Assembly: GCF_018614525.1 (NCBI RefSeq)
Contig: NZ_JAGGOL010000072.1
Coordinates: 18,947 to 82,946, forward strand
Source of the DNA: Streptomyces sp. ISL-11
Lineage (GTDB): Bacteria > Actinomycetota > Actinomycetes > Streptomycetales > Streptomycetaceae
Length of the DNA stretch: 64,000 nt
Direction: 5' to 3'
Each line of letters opens with the position of its first letter. Position 1 is the first letter of the stretch. A model generated the notes under the pieces. It searched no databases. It saw only the letters and a list, made by a program, of their open reading frames with translations, and was not told the origin of the DNA. Both the position numbers and the translations under genes were made by a program. Positions 27,051 to 35,228 of the stretch are shown here, one piece after another.

Positions 27051-27180
27051 CCGCCTGGTCGCCTGCGGCGGGCGGGCCGTCTTAGCCGCCTGGTCGCCTG
27101 CGGCGGGCGGGCCGTCTTAGCCGCCTGGTCGCCTGCGGCGGGCGGGCCGTCTTAGCCGCCTGGTCGCCTGCGGCGGGCGC
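27051..27180. repeat. 35-bp tandem repeat, three full copies and a partial fourth
   Basis: Units begin CCGCCTGGTCGCCTGCGGCG and end GGGCCGTCTTAG, at 27051, 27086 and 27121, apparently identical. A fourth copy breaks off about 24 bp after 27156. The unit is an expansion of the dispersed module also seen at 33570 and at the window's right end. Confidence 0.9.
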
Positions 27181-27191
27181 CCTGCGGGCGC

Positions 27192-27303
27192 GTCCTCAAT
27201 CGCGGACGGGCTTGATTTCGCTGGGCTCAGCCACCTTCAGCCCGTCCGGCGATTGAGGACACCGCCGCGCAGCGGTGGTGCGCACGACACGGCCCGCAGC
27301 CGC
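27192..27303. repeat. Dispersed intergenic inverted repeat, copy 1
   Basis: GTCCTCAATCGCGGACGGGC opens a stem that is closed by AGCCCGTCCGGCGATTGAGG with a loop of about 25 bases. An accessory arm follows (accgccgcgcagcggtgg and then cggcccgcagcc). The whole composite recurs in inverted orientation at 33440-33549. It lies beyond the 3' end of the MFS gene and probably acts as a terminator. Confidence 0.75.
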
Positions 27304-27330
27304 CCGCTCACGTGATCCGCCGGACACGGC

Positions 27331-28563
27331 CTATGCCTCCCCGGCCTCCTCAACACGGAAGGCACCGGCCCACGCGTAGATGCCGAGGGCCGCCACGTAC
27401 GCCGCGACGGCGAGCGCGGCGACACCGAGGAAGCCGCCGGCCCCGGCGAGCAGCACGCCGCCGGCCACACCGCCGACCGTCGCGCCGGCGTACATCGCGG
27501 CGTTGGCGAGGGAGGACACCGTGCCGCGGGCCGTCTCGGTCCGGGCCTGGAGGATGCCCATCAGCACCGGGAAGACGAAGCCGGCGACCATCATGACGAG
27601 CGCGAGCGTCACCAGCGCCATGGTGAGGCCGGTCGAGAAGGGCACGACGCAGTAGAGGGCCATCAGCGCGAGGAGGGCCAGGAGCAGGGAGCGGCGCTGT
27701 CCCAGCCGGCGGACGAGGCGGCTGCCGAACAGCGAACCGATCGCGTTGCCGGCACCGAGGGCCATCATGGCGAGGCCCACGGAGCCCACGTCGAGCCCGA
27801 AGTCCTCGCTGAACCAGGAGCCGAAGAAGGACATGGCACCGAAGTTGCCGGTCTGGAAGACGAGGTAGGCCAGGAGGTACAGCCTCAGCGTACGGTCGCG
27901 GAACAAGGTCGCGTACGCGCCGGACATACCGGTCCGCACGCTCGCCGGGCGCGCCGGTACCGACGGGAACGCCCTGGCCAGGACGGCCCAGAGGACGACG
28001 GACGCTCCGCCGATCGCCCAGAACGGCACGCGCCAGGAGGTGGTGGCCAGCCAGCCGCCCAGCGGGATGCCCGCGACCTGGGCGACGGCGAGGCCGGCCG
28101 TGGCCGCCCCCATGGTCCGTACGATCCGGTCCGGCTTCACCAGCGCGGGGATCGAGGCCCAGATCTGCGGGGAGACGAAGGCGGCGCTCACCCCGGCGAG
28201 GAACCGGAAGAGGATCATCGTCCAGAAGCCCTGCGCGAAGCCGCACAGGGCGGTCGTCACGGTGAAACCGACGAGGCCCGACAGCAGTACGCCCCGGCGG
28301 TCGCGCCGGTCCGACAACGGTCCCGCCACCAGGGCGAACAGCGCGTAGCCCAGGGCGTAGGCGCTGACCATCCAGCCGGAGATCCCCGAGGAGACGTGGA
28401 AGTCGCCGGAGAGGGTGGGCAACAGCGGTGCGACGACGAAGGTGTCGGTCCCGATGACGAACATGGTGGCGAAGGACAACAGCGAGACGGACCTGGCCGA
28501 CGGGGCGGGTGGGCCGGTTTCCGCACCGGTGGTCGCGGGCGGCGCGGAGGAGAGGGTCTTCAT
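27331..28563 (-). CDS. MFS drug/metabolite exporter (DHA1 type)
   Basis: A 410-residue protein with 12 predicted helices. Motifs are DTFVVAPLLPTLSGDFHVS, the MFS loop motif GPLSDRRDRRGVLLSGL and motif-C-like GIPLGGWLATTSWRVPFW. These are typical of proton-driven efflux permeases of the chloramphenicol/arabinose exporter group. ATG 28563 starts at MKTLSS; upstream sequence is not family-like. A TAGTTC-ATC-GAAC element 61-74 bp upstream matches the ArsR gene's operator, so it is probably repressed by that regulator. Confidence 0.87.
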   Translation of the reverse strand: MKTLSSAPPATTGAETGPPAPSARSVSLLSFATMFVIGTDTFVVAPLLPTLSGDFHVSSGISGWMVSAYALGYALFALVAGPLSDRRDRRGVLLSGLVGFTVTTALCGFAQGFWTMILFRFLAGVSAAFVSPQIWASIPALVKPDRIVRTMGAATAGLAVAQVAGIPLGGWLATTSWRVPFWAIGGASVVLWAVLARAFPSVPARPASVRTGMSGAYATLFRDRTLRLYLLAYLVFQTGNFGAMSFFGSWFSEDFGLDVGSVGLAMMALGAGNAIGSLFGSRLVRRLGQRRSLLLALLALMALYCVVPFSTGLTMALVTLALVMMVAGFVFPVLMGILQARTETARGTVSSLANAAMYAGATVGGVAGGVLLAGAGGFLGVAALAVAAYVAALGIYAWAGAFRVEEAGEA

Positions 28564-28623
28564 GGAGTGATCACCGTCCAGTAGGGGTGGCCGCGTCGGC
28601 CGGGGGGCAAGCTCATTTATTCG

Positions 28624-28637
28624 TAGTTCATCGAACA
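28624..28637. promoter_or_regulatory. ArsR-type half-site pair upstream of the MFS gene
   Basis: TAGTTCATCGAACA contains GTTC and GAAC around ATC and shares TAGTTC with the inverted repeat upstream of the ArsR-type gene. A further CATCGAAC follows at 28637-28644. Confidence 0.45.
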
Positions 28638-28764
28638 TCGAACCAGACTGTAGCGCAACCGCGTCGGCGCGCGGCACGGGAAGCCCCCGGGCCGGGGCGA
28701 CCGGACCGCACCCCTTGACACGCCTCCGAGCCGCCCGGCACGCTTCCGTCACGCAGAAAATAAA

Positions 28765-28779
28765 TTCCACATTACGGAA
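28765..28779. promoter_or_regulatory. Candidate AllR box upstream of hyi
   Basis: TTCCACATTACGGAA is the most symmetric member of the 15-bp box family (others at 10492, 10513 and 12630). Its right half overlaps the hyi ribosome site GGAAGG, so bound repressor would block expression of the hyi-glxR-gcl operon. Confidence 0.6.
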
Positions 28780-28790
28780 GGCGACTTCTC

Positions 28791-29645
28791 GTGGGTCTTC
28801 TCGATCCGCTCGGGCGGTCCGACCGCCGCTTCGACGTGAACCTCTCGATGCTCTTCACCGAACTGCCGCTCCTGGAGCGGCCCGCGGCCGCCGCGGCCGC
28901 GGGCTTCACGGCCGTCGAGCTGTGGTGGCCCTGGCCCGACGACCCGGTCCCCGAGCCCTCCGAACTGCACGCCCTGCGGCGCGCGTTGACCGATGCCGGC
29001 ACCCGGCTCGTCGGCCTGAACTTCTACGCCGGGCGGCTGCCGGGGCCGGACCGGGGCGCGCTCTCGGTCCCCGGCGCGGAGTCGGAGCGCTTCCGGGCCA
29101 ACCTCGACGTGGCCGCCGACTTCGCGGCGTCGGTCGGCTGCACGGCGCTCAACGCCCTCTACGGCAACCGGGTCGCGGGAGCCGACCCCGCCGCGCAGGA
29201 CGCCCTGGCCCTGGAGAACCTGGTGCTGGCCGCGCGGGCCGCGGACCGGGTCGGCGCGATCCTGCTGATCGAGGCGCTCAACGCGACCGAGTCGCCGGAC
29301 TGTCCCCTGGTCGGCGCCTCGCGGGCGGCCGCGCTCGTCCAGAAGGTCAACGCGGCCTCCGGGCTGGGCAACGCCCGGCTGTTGATGGACCTCTACCACC
29401 TGTCCATGGGTGGCGAGGACCTCCACGAGGCCATCGACGACTACGTCCACCTCACCGGCCACGTCCAGATCGCCGACAACCCGGGCCGCGGGGCACCGGG
29501 CACGGGCGCGCTCGACTTCGACGCCCTCCTGGGCCACTTGGGCAAGGCGGGCTACGACGGCTGGGTGGGCCTGGAGTACAAGCCGCGGGGCGCGAGCGCG
29601 GACAGCTTCGGCTGGCTGGAGGCGATGTCCCGGCGGGCGGACTGA
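28791..29645 (+). CDS. hyi: Hydroxypyruvate isomerase
   Basis: A 284-residue TIM-barrel protein. It has VNLSMLFTELPLLERPAAAA, AVELWWPWPDDPVPEP, NALYGNRVAG, LLIEALNATESPDCPL and LLMDLYHLSMGGEDL, with metal ligands as in the Hyi family. It interconverts tartronate semialdehyde and hydroxypyruvate (EC 5.3.1.22). The GTG start follows GGAAGG. First of three genes that process glyoxylate to glycerate. Confidence 0.93.
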   Translation: MGLLDPLGRSDRRFDVNLSMLFTELPLLERPAAAAAAGFTAVELWWPWPDDPVPEPSELHALRRALTDAGTRLVGLNFYAGRLPGPDRGALSVPGAESERFRANLDVAADFAASVGCTALNALYGNRVAGADPAAQDALALENLVLAARAADRVGAILLIEALNATESPDCPLVGASRAAALVQKVNAASGLGNARLLMDLYHLSMGGEDLHEAIDDYVHLTGHVQIADNPGRGAPGTGALDFDALLGHLGKAGYDGWVGLEYKPRGASADSFGWLEAMSRRAD

Positions 29646-29782
29646 CGCGGTCCGTCCCCACGCGGACCGTGGCATCCGCCCCCACGCGGACCGGCGGCGG
29701 TCCGGCCCGCCCACGTCGGCCCGTACGAGCCAGCCACCGGCACCCCCACACGTCCCGTCGACCCGACCGAAAGGACTCCCCC

Positions 29783-30682
29783 ATGCCCACCGCACCTCTC
29801 CGCGTCGCCTGGATAGGGCTCGGCATCATGGGATCGCCCATGGCCGAGCACCTGATCAAGGCCGGGCACCCCGTCACGGGGTACACCCTCGAACCGCACA
29901 AGCTCGACCGTCTCGCCGCCGCCGGCGGCACCCCCGCCGGCGGTGTCGCCGAGGCCGTCCGGGGCGCCGAGGTGATCGTCACCATGCTGCCGGCCGACCC
30001 GCACGTCGAGGCCGTCGTCCTCGGCGAGGACGGGGTGCTCGCGCACGCCGAGCCCGGCGCGCTGCTGATCGACATGTCGAGCGTCTCGCCCCGCACGGCC
30101 GTCGCCCTCGCCGGGGCCGCGGCGGCCGGCGGCAAGGGCGTCCGCGTCCTCGACGCGCCCGTCTCCGGCGGTGAGGCCGGTGCCGTCGAGGGCGTGCTGT
30201 CCATCATGGTGGGCGGCGACCGGGCGGACTTCGACGCCGCGAAGCCGCTCCTCGACGCCCTCGGCACCACCGTCGTCCACTGCGGGCGGCACGGCGCCGG
30301 CCAGACCGTGAAGGCCGCCAACCAGCTGATCGTCGCCGTCAACCTCCAGGCGTGCGCGGAAGCGGTCGTCTTCCTGGAGAAGTCCGGCGTGGACCTGCCC
30401 GCCGCGCTCGACGTGCTCGGCGGCGGCCTGGCCGGCTCCGCCGTCCTCAGCCGGAAGCGGCAGAACTTCCTCACCCGCGACTACCCGCCCGGTTTCCGCG
30501 TCGACCTGCACCACAAGGACATGGGCATCGTCACCGAGGCCGCCCGCGCCGTGGGCGCGGCGATCCCCGTCGGCGGGGTCGTCGCCGGCCTGGTGGCCGC
30601 GCTCCGCGCGCAGGGCGACGGCGGGCTGGACCACTCCGCGCTGCTGCGCGGCGTCGAGCGGCTGTCGGGGGCGGCGTCGTGA
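29783..30682 (+). CDS. glxR: 2-hydroxy-3-oxopropionate (tartronate semialdehyde) reductase
   Basis: A 299-residue beta-hydroxyacid dehydrogenase. The N-terminal Rossmann motif is VAWIGLGIMGSPMAEHLIKA. The substrate-binding stretch is LDAPVSGGEAGAVEGVLSIM, and the catalytic lysine lies in GAGQTVKAANQLIVAVN. It reduces tartronate semialdehyde to D-glycerate (EC 1.1.1.60). ATG 29783 follows GAAAGGA. The stop overlaps the GTG of gcl. Confidence 0.93.
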   Translation: MPTAPLRVAWIGLGIMGSPMAEHLIKAGHPVTGYTLEPHKLDRLAAAGGTPAGGVAEAVRGAEVIVTMLPADPHVEAVVLGEDGVLAHAEPGALLIDMSSVSPRTAVALAGAAAAGGKGVRVLDAPVSGGEAGAVEGVLSIMVGGDRADFDAAKPLLDALGTTVVHCGRHGAGQTVKAANQLIVAVNLQACAEAVVFLEKSGVDLPAALDVLGGGLAGSAVLSRKRQNFLTRDYPPGFRVDLHHKDMGIVTEAARAVGAAIPVGGVVAGLVAALRAQGDGGLDHSALLRGVERLSGAAS

Positions 30683-32418
30683 GCGCGGCGCGGATCCCGG
30701 CCATGGAAGCGGCCGTGCACATCATGAGGGACGAAGGCGTCGACATCGCCTTCGGCTGCCCCGGCGCCGCGATCCTGCCGCTGTACAAGGCCATGGAGAC
30801 CGTCGGCGGCATCGAGCACCTGATCGTCCGTCACGAGGAGGGCGCCACGCACATGGCCGACGGGTGGGCCCGTACCAACGGCCGTGTCGGCGTCGCCCTC
30901 GCCACGTCCGGACCCGGCGCCACCAACCTCGTCACCGGGCTCTACACCGCCTTCGCCGACTCGATACCGATGCTGTGCGTCACCGGCCAGGCCGTCTCCA
31001 CCAAGCTGCACCAGGAGGCGTTCCAGGCGGTCGACATCGTGGAGATCGCCCGCCCGGTCACCAAGTGGGCCGTGCGGATCAAGGAGGCGGCGCAGATCCC
31101 CTGGGCGTTCCGGGAGGCGTTCCGCGTGGCCCGGGAGGGCCGGCCGGGGCCGGTGCTCATCGACATCCCCGTCGACATCGCCCGGCGCGAGATCCGCTAC
31201 GACCCGGCCCTCGACGCCCGGCTGCCCGTGACCCGCGTCGCACCGCACCCGCCGCGCGTCGAGGCCGCCCTGGACCTGCTGCTGGCCGCCGAGCGGCCGC
31301 TGGTCCTCGCCGGCGGCGGGGTGATCCTCGCCGAGGCGTCGGCCGAGCTGCGGGAGCTGGTGGAGTACCTGCGGGTGCCGTTCCAGGTCACCCTCATGGG
31401 CAAGGGTGCCATCGAGGACGACCACGAGCTCAACATGGGCACCACCGGTATCCAGACCTCGCAGCGCTACGCCAACGCCTCCTTCCTGGAGTCGGACTTC
31501 GTCCTCGCCGTCGGCGCCCGCTTCGGCGACCGGCACACGGGCGCCGACGTCGGCGTCTACCGCGGCGAGCGCACGTTCGTCCACGTCGACGTCGAACCGG
31601 CCCAGCTCGGCAAGGTCATCGAGCCGGACCTGGGCATCGTCTCCGACGCCCGGCTGTTCCTCGCCGCGCTGCTGGCCGCCGCCCGGGCCCGCCGGGCGGT
31701 CCCCGGCACCGGTCCCTGGGTCGAGCGCTGCCGCACCCTCAAGCGCACGCTCACCCGCCGCGAGGACTTCGACACCGTCCCCGTGAAGGCACCCCGCGTC
31801 TACAAGGAGATCAACGAGATCTTCGGCCCGGACACGTACTTCGTCACCGCCATCGGCCTCTACCAGATCTGGGGCGGCCAGCACCAGAAGGCCCATCTGC
31901 CCCGCCGCTACCAGGTGTGCGGCCAGGCGGGCCCGCTCGGCTGGGAGGTGCCGGCAGCCATCGGCGTCAAGAAGGCACTGGAGGGCATGGGCCGCGGCGA
32001 CACCGAGGTCGTCGGGATCGTCGGCGACTACGGCTTCCAGTACATGGTCGAGGAGCTGGCGGTCGCCGCGCAGTACGACATCCCGTACGTCCTGATCATG
32101 CTGAACAACGAATACCTCGGCCTCATCCGCCAGGCGTCGCTCGGCTACGGCATGAACTACCAGGTCGACATCCACTACGACGAGACCGGCACCGACCACG
32201 TCAAGCTGATGGAGGCGTACGGCTGCGCCGGCCGGCGGGTGGTGGACCCGGCGGACATCCGGCCGGCCGTCGAGTGGGCCCGCAAGGAGGCGGTCTCGAC
32301 CTCCCGGCCGGTCCTGGTCGAGATCCTCATCGAGCGCGAGGCCAACACGCCGCACGGTCCGGACATCGACTCCGTGCGCGAGTTCGAGCCCGTACCCGGG
32401 GCGCACGGCACCCCCTGA
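30679..32418 (+). CDS. gcl: Glyoxylate carboligase-like ThDP enzyme that keeps the canonical glutamate
   Basis: A 579-residue ThDP enzyme of the acetolactate-synthase family: GCPGAAILPLYKAMETVGGI, then GVALATSGPGATNLVTGLYT, and the ThDP/Mg motif GDYGFQYMVEELAVAAQ with LNNEYLGLIRQ. Genes hyi and glxR directly upstream (4-bp GTGA overlap) argue for tartronate semialdehyde synthase (EC 4.1.1.47). Ungapped alignment from memory to E. coli Gcl places Glu53 (VRHEEGATHMA) where E. coli has Val51 (ARHVEGASHMA), the replacement for which that enzyme is known. It is also shorter than usual Gcl (about 590). It may be a distinct Gcl clade or a related carboligase. Confidence 0.8.
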   Translation: MSAARIPAMEAAVHIMRDEGVDIAFGCPGAAILPLYKAMETVGGIEHLIVRHEEGATHMADGWARTNGRVGVALATSGPGATNLVTGLYTAFADSIPMLCVTGQAVSTKLHQEAFQAVDIVEIARPVTKWAVRIKEAAQIPWAFREAFRVAREGRPGPVLIDIPVDIARREIRYDPALDARLPVTRVAPHPPRVEAALDLLLAAERPLVLAGGGVILAEASAELRELVEYLRVPFQVTLMGKGAIEDDHELNMGTTGIQTSQRYANASFLESDFVLAVGARFGDRHTGADVGVYRGERTFVHVDVEPAQLGKVIEPDLGIVSDARLFLAALLAAARARRAVPGTGPWVERCRTLKRTLTRREDFDTVPVKAPRVYKEINEIFGPDTYFVTAIGLYQIWGGQHQKAHLPRRYQVCGQAGPLGWEVPAAIGVKKALEGMGRGDTEVVGIVGDYGFQYMVEELAVAAQYDIPYVLIMLNNEYLGLIRQASLGYGMNYQVDIHYDETGTDHVKLMEAYGCAGRRVVDPADIRPAVEWARKEAVSTSRPVLVEILIEREANTPHGPDIDSVREFEPVPGAHGTP

Positions 32419-32427
32419 ACCCCGGGC

Positions 32428-32473
32428 GGCGGTGGCGCCGACATCTGTCGTGTCGCGCCCAGGTGCCACCGCC
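32428..32473 (+). terminator. Hairpin after gcl
   Basis: GGCGGTGGC (32428-32436) pairs with GCCACCGCC (32465-32473) across 28 bases, 10 bp after the gcl stop. The loop is long, so termination strength is uncertain. Confidence 0.5.
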
Positions 32474-32602
32474 GTCCGGACCGCCCCTCCGGGCACCCGG
32501 GGGGCGCGTCCGCCGCCTTCGCCATTCACTCCCCCAGCGCGCCCGCATCGTGGACGATGGGCCCGTACCCCAACACCTACGGACCCGTTGCTGGAGCCGA
32601 AG

Positions 32603-33292
32603 ATGGCCAAGAGCGTGCCGGTTCACTGCCCGACGTGCCGCCGGGAGCACTCCTTCACCCCGCCCACCTTCCCCTGCGCGTGCGGGACCCCGCTGACCCT
32701 GCCCGTGCTGCCCGACGCCACCCCGGAGTTGCTGGCCCATCGCACGTGGAGCGATTCGTGGGTCGCGGTGCGCTGCCCGTCGTGCGACCGGCAGGACCAG
32801 TGGCCCCGGCCGGAGTTCGGCTGCGCGTGCGGCACCGTCGTGCGGCTGCCCGTCCAGCCGGTGCCCGGGGTCGCGGACACCGACGGCGACGCGGCACCCG
32901 CCCTGCTGCGCCCGGACTTCCGCCCGCTCGCCATCCGGACCGCCGACGACGCGGTCGTGGCGGCGGAACGCTATCTGGACTGGCTGGGCTTCACGGGCGT
33001 CACCCGCCCCGGTGACGCCGCCGAGGCCGGCGTCGACCTGCGCGGTGTCGGCCTGGTCTCCCGGATCGACCCGACGACCCTGCCCACGTCCCTGCGCGCC
33101 GTCGAGTGCCTGTGGCTGCACGGGCTGGTCGACTCCGCGACCGGTGTCTTCTTCTCCCTCGCCGGTTACGAGCGCGAGGCCCGCTCCCGGGCCGACGAGC
33201 TGCGGCTGCCGCTGTTCGTGATGGATCTGACCGGCACCCCGCAGCCGCTGAACGGCCCCGCCGACCAGCTGGTCGAACGCGGTCCGGCGTAA
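32603..33292 (+). CDS. Double zinc-ribbon protein with an Mrr-like restriction-endonuclease fold
   Basis: A 229-residue protein. Two CxxC...CxC ribbons open it (CPTCRREHSFTPPTFPCAC; CPSCDRQDQWPRPEFGCAC). An Mrr_cat-like domain follows: AERYLDWLGF, then AGVDLRGVGLVSRIDPTTLP, VECLWLHGLV, VFFSLAGYEREARSRADEL and LFVMDLTGTP. In active Mrr nucleases the core is D followed by Q/E-x-K; here the Asp of GVDL is kept but the strand reads LVSRID without the lysine, so catalysis is doubtful. ATG 32603 has GGAG 7 bp upstream. It stands alone. It may bind DNA, or be a defence relic; role unknown. Confidence 0.7.
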   Translation: MAKSVPVHCPTCRREHSFTPPTFPCACGTPLTLPVLPDATPELLAHRTWSDSWVAVRCPSCDRQDQWPRPEFGCACGTVVRLPVQPVPGVADTDGDAAPALLRPDFRPLAIRTADDAVVAAERYLDWLGFTGVTRPGDAAEAGVDLRGVGLVSRIDPTTLPTSLRAVECLWLHGLVDSATGVFFSLAGYEREARSRADELRLPLFVMDLTGTPQPLNGPADQLVERGPA

Positions 33293-33439
33293 CCGGCCGC
33301 ACCGCCAACCTCAAGTTATCCTCTGAACTCCCGCATCACCATGGTTTGTTGACCCTCCACGGGCGGAGACTCGACACGGGCCCGCGACACGGACGGGGGA
33401 TCGCGGGCCCCACCATTTCGCGTGCGCGGCCGGGTGGTC

Positions 33440-33613
33440 TGCGGGCCGCGTCGTGCCCTACCACCGCTGCGCGGCGGTGTCCTCAAACGCCGGACGGGCT
33501 TGATTTCGGCTGGGGTCAGCGGATTCCAGCCCGTCCGGCGTTCGAGGACGCGTCCGCGGGGCGCCCGCCGCCGCCGGCGGCAAAGACGGCCCGCAGCCGA
33601 GGACCGGGCACCG
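33440..33613. repeat. Dispersed intergenic inverted repeat, copy 2 (inverted), plus adjoining module
   Basis: The accessory arm (from 33440) leads into GTCCTCAAACGCCGGACGGG at 33479, closed by AGCCCGTCCGGCGTTCGAGG to 33549. Relative to copy 1 (27192) the composite is reversed. Then 33570-33613 is the reverse complement of the module at the window's right end (GGTGCCCGGT, CGGCTGCGGGCCGTCTT). No gene lies in the roughly 320 bases between the Mrr-like gene and the convergent acyl-CoA synthetase, so this probably serves as bidirectional terminator. Confidence 0.8.
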
Positions 33614-33614
33614 G

Positions 33615-35228
33615 TCAGGACCCCGCCGTGGCCCCCTCGCGCAGTTCCACCTTGCGCACCTTGCCGCTGACCGTCATGGGGAACGACTCCAGGACCCGCA
33701 GCCGACGTGGGATCTTGTAGTGCGCGAGCCGCCCGCGGCAGTAGCGGTCGAGCTCGTCGAGGGTGAGGGTGCCGGCAGGGTCGCGCAGGATGACGCAGGC
33801 CATGATCTCCTCGCCGTAGCGCTCGTCGGGTACGCCGATGACCTGCACGTCGGAGATCTTGGGGTGGCCGTAGAGGAACTCCTCGATCTCCCGGGGATAA
33901 ATGTTCTCCCCGCCCCTGATGATCATGTCCTTGATGCGGCCGACGATCCGTACGTAACCGTCCTCGTCCATCACCGCGAGGTCACCGGTGTGCATCCAGC
34001 GGTCGGCGTCCACGGCCTCGGCGGTGCGCTCGGGATCGTCCCAGTAGCCGAGCATGACCGAGTAGCCGCGGGTGCACAGCTCGCCCGGCTCGCCGCACGG
34101 GACCGTCGCTCCGGTGTCCGGGTCGACGACCTTCACCTCGATGTGCGGCAGGACCCGGCCGACGGTGCCGGTGCGGCGCGCCAGGTCGTCGTCGCGCCGA
34201 GTCTGGGTGGACACCGGTGAGGTCTCCGTCATGCCGTAACAGATCGAGACCTCGGTCATGTGCATCTCGGTGACGATCCGCTTCATCACCTCCTCCGGGC
34301 ACGGCGAACCGGCCATGACGCCGGTGCGCAGGGAGGAGAGGTCGTAGGTGGCGAAGTCGGGGAGGCCGAGCTCGGCGATGAACATGGTGGGCACGCCGTA
34401 GAGCGAGGTGCATCGCTCGCGTTCGACCGCGTGCAGGGTGGCGACGGGGTCGAAGGCGGGGGCCGGGATGACGGCGCAGGCGCCGTGGGAGGTGATGGCG
34501 AGGTTGCCCATGACCATGCCGAAGCAGTGGTAGAAGGGCACGGGCAGGGCGACGCGGTCGGCCTCGGTGTAGCCGAGGAGTTCCCCCACGAAATAGCCGT
34601 TGTTGAGGATGTTGTGGTGGGAGAGGGTGGCGCCCTTGGCGAAGCCGGTGGTGCCCGAGGTGTACTGGATGTTGACGGGGTCGTAACAGTCGATCCGCGC
34701 CTCGCGTTCGGCGAGCCGCTCGGGTGCCACGCCGGCGCCGAGGCCGATGAGCTCGTCCCAGCCGGCGTCCCCGATGTGGACGACGTCGCGCAGCCCGGGG
34801 CAGTCGGCGCGGACCTCCTCGGCCATGCTCCGGTAGTCGCTGGTCCGGTGCTCGGTGGAGGCGATGAGCACGCTGACGCCGGCCTGCCGCAGGACGTACC
34901 CGAGCTCGTGGACGCGGTAGGCGGGGTTGATGTTGACCAGGATGGCGCCGACGCGGGCGGTGGCGTACTGGACCATCACCCACTCGGGGCAGTTGACGGC
35001 CCAGATGCCGACCCGGTCACCCTTCTCCACTCCCTTGGCGAGCAGCCCGAGCGCGACCTCCTCGACCGCCCGGCCGAACTCCGCGTAGGTCCAGCGGCGG
35101 CCACTGGGCACGTCGACCAGGGCGTCGCGGTCACCGAAACGCTCCACGGTGAAGGCCAGATCGGCCCCGATGGTGTCGTCGATCAGCGGGACGGAGGTGC
35201 CGCCCGCGGCGTACGAGGGTGTGCTCAC
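33615..35228 (-). CDS. Fatty acyl-CoA synthetase (FadD-like AMP-binding enzyme)
   Basis: A 537-residue ANL-family ligase. Motifs are [20 protein letters not shown] (P-loop), [55 protein letters not shown] and the C-terminal catalytic lysine in [14 protein letters not shown]. It activates a medium/long-chain acid as acyl-AMP and then the CoA thioester. Its GTG overlaps the stop of the upstream synthetase (GTGA), so the two are co-translated. The pair is divergent from a GAF-LuxR regulator. Confidence 0.92.
   Translation of the reverse strand: MSTPSYAAGGTSVPLIDDTIGADLAFTVERFGDRDALVDVPSGRRWTYAEFGRAVEEVALGLLAKGVEKGDRVGIWAVNCPEWVMVQYATARVGAILVNINPAYRVHELGYVLRQAGVSVLIASTEHRTSDYRSMAEEVRADCPGLRDVVHIGDAGWDELIGLGAGVAPERLAEREARIDCYDPVNIQYTSGTTGFAKGATLSHHNILNNGYFVGELLGYTEADRVALPVPFYHCFGMVMGNLAITSHGACAVIPAPAFDPVATLHAVERERCTSLYGVPTMFIAELGLPDFATYDLSSLRTGVMAGSPCPEEVMKRIVTEMHMTEVSICYGMTETSPVSTQTRRDDDLARRTGTVGRVLPHIEVKVVDPDTGATVPCGEPGELCTRGYSVMLGYWDDPERTAEAVDADRWMHTGDLAVMDEDGYVRIVGRIKDMIIRGGENIYPREIEEFLYGHPKISDVQVIGVPDERYGEEIMACVILRDPAGTLTLDELDRYCRGRLAHYKIPRRLRVLESFPMTVSGKVRKVELREGATAGS

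Larger units (their letters stand above)
26912..27330. other. Gene-free stretch built of repeats
   Basis: No credible gene lies between the ArsR operator and the MFS stop. The interval holds the module CTTCGGCTGCGGGCCG (27029-27044), a 35-bp tandem repeat, and a long intergenic inverted repeat, each described separately. Confidence 0.6.

Noticed and set aside
27051..27180. CRISPR array
   Set aside because: The 35-bp units are contiguous without spacers, and no cas gene is in the window.
30481..32610. 709-codon minus-strand frame opposite gcl
   Set aside because: Shadow of the gcl coding sequence; no start context or domain.
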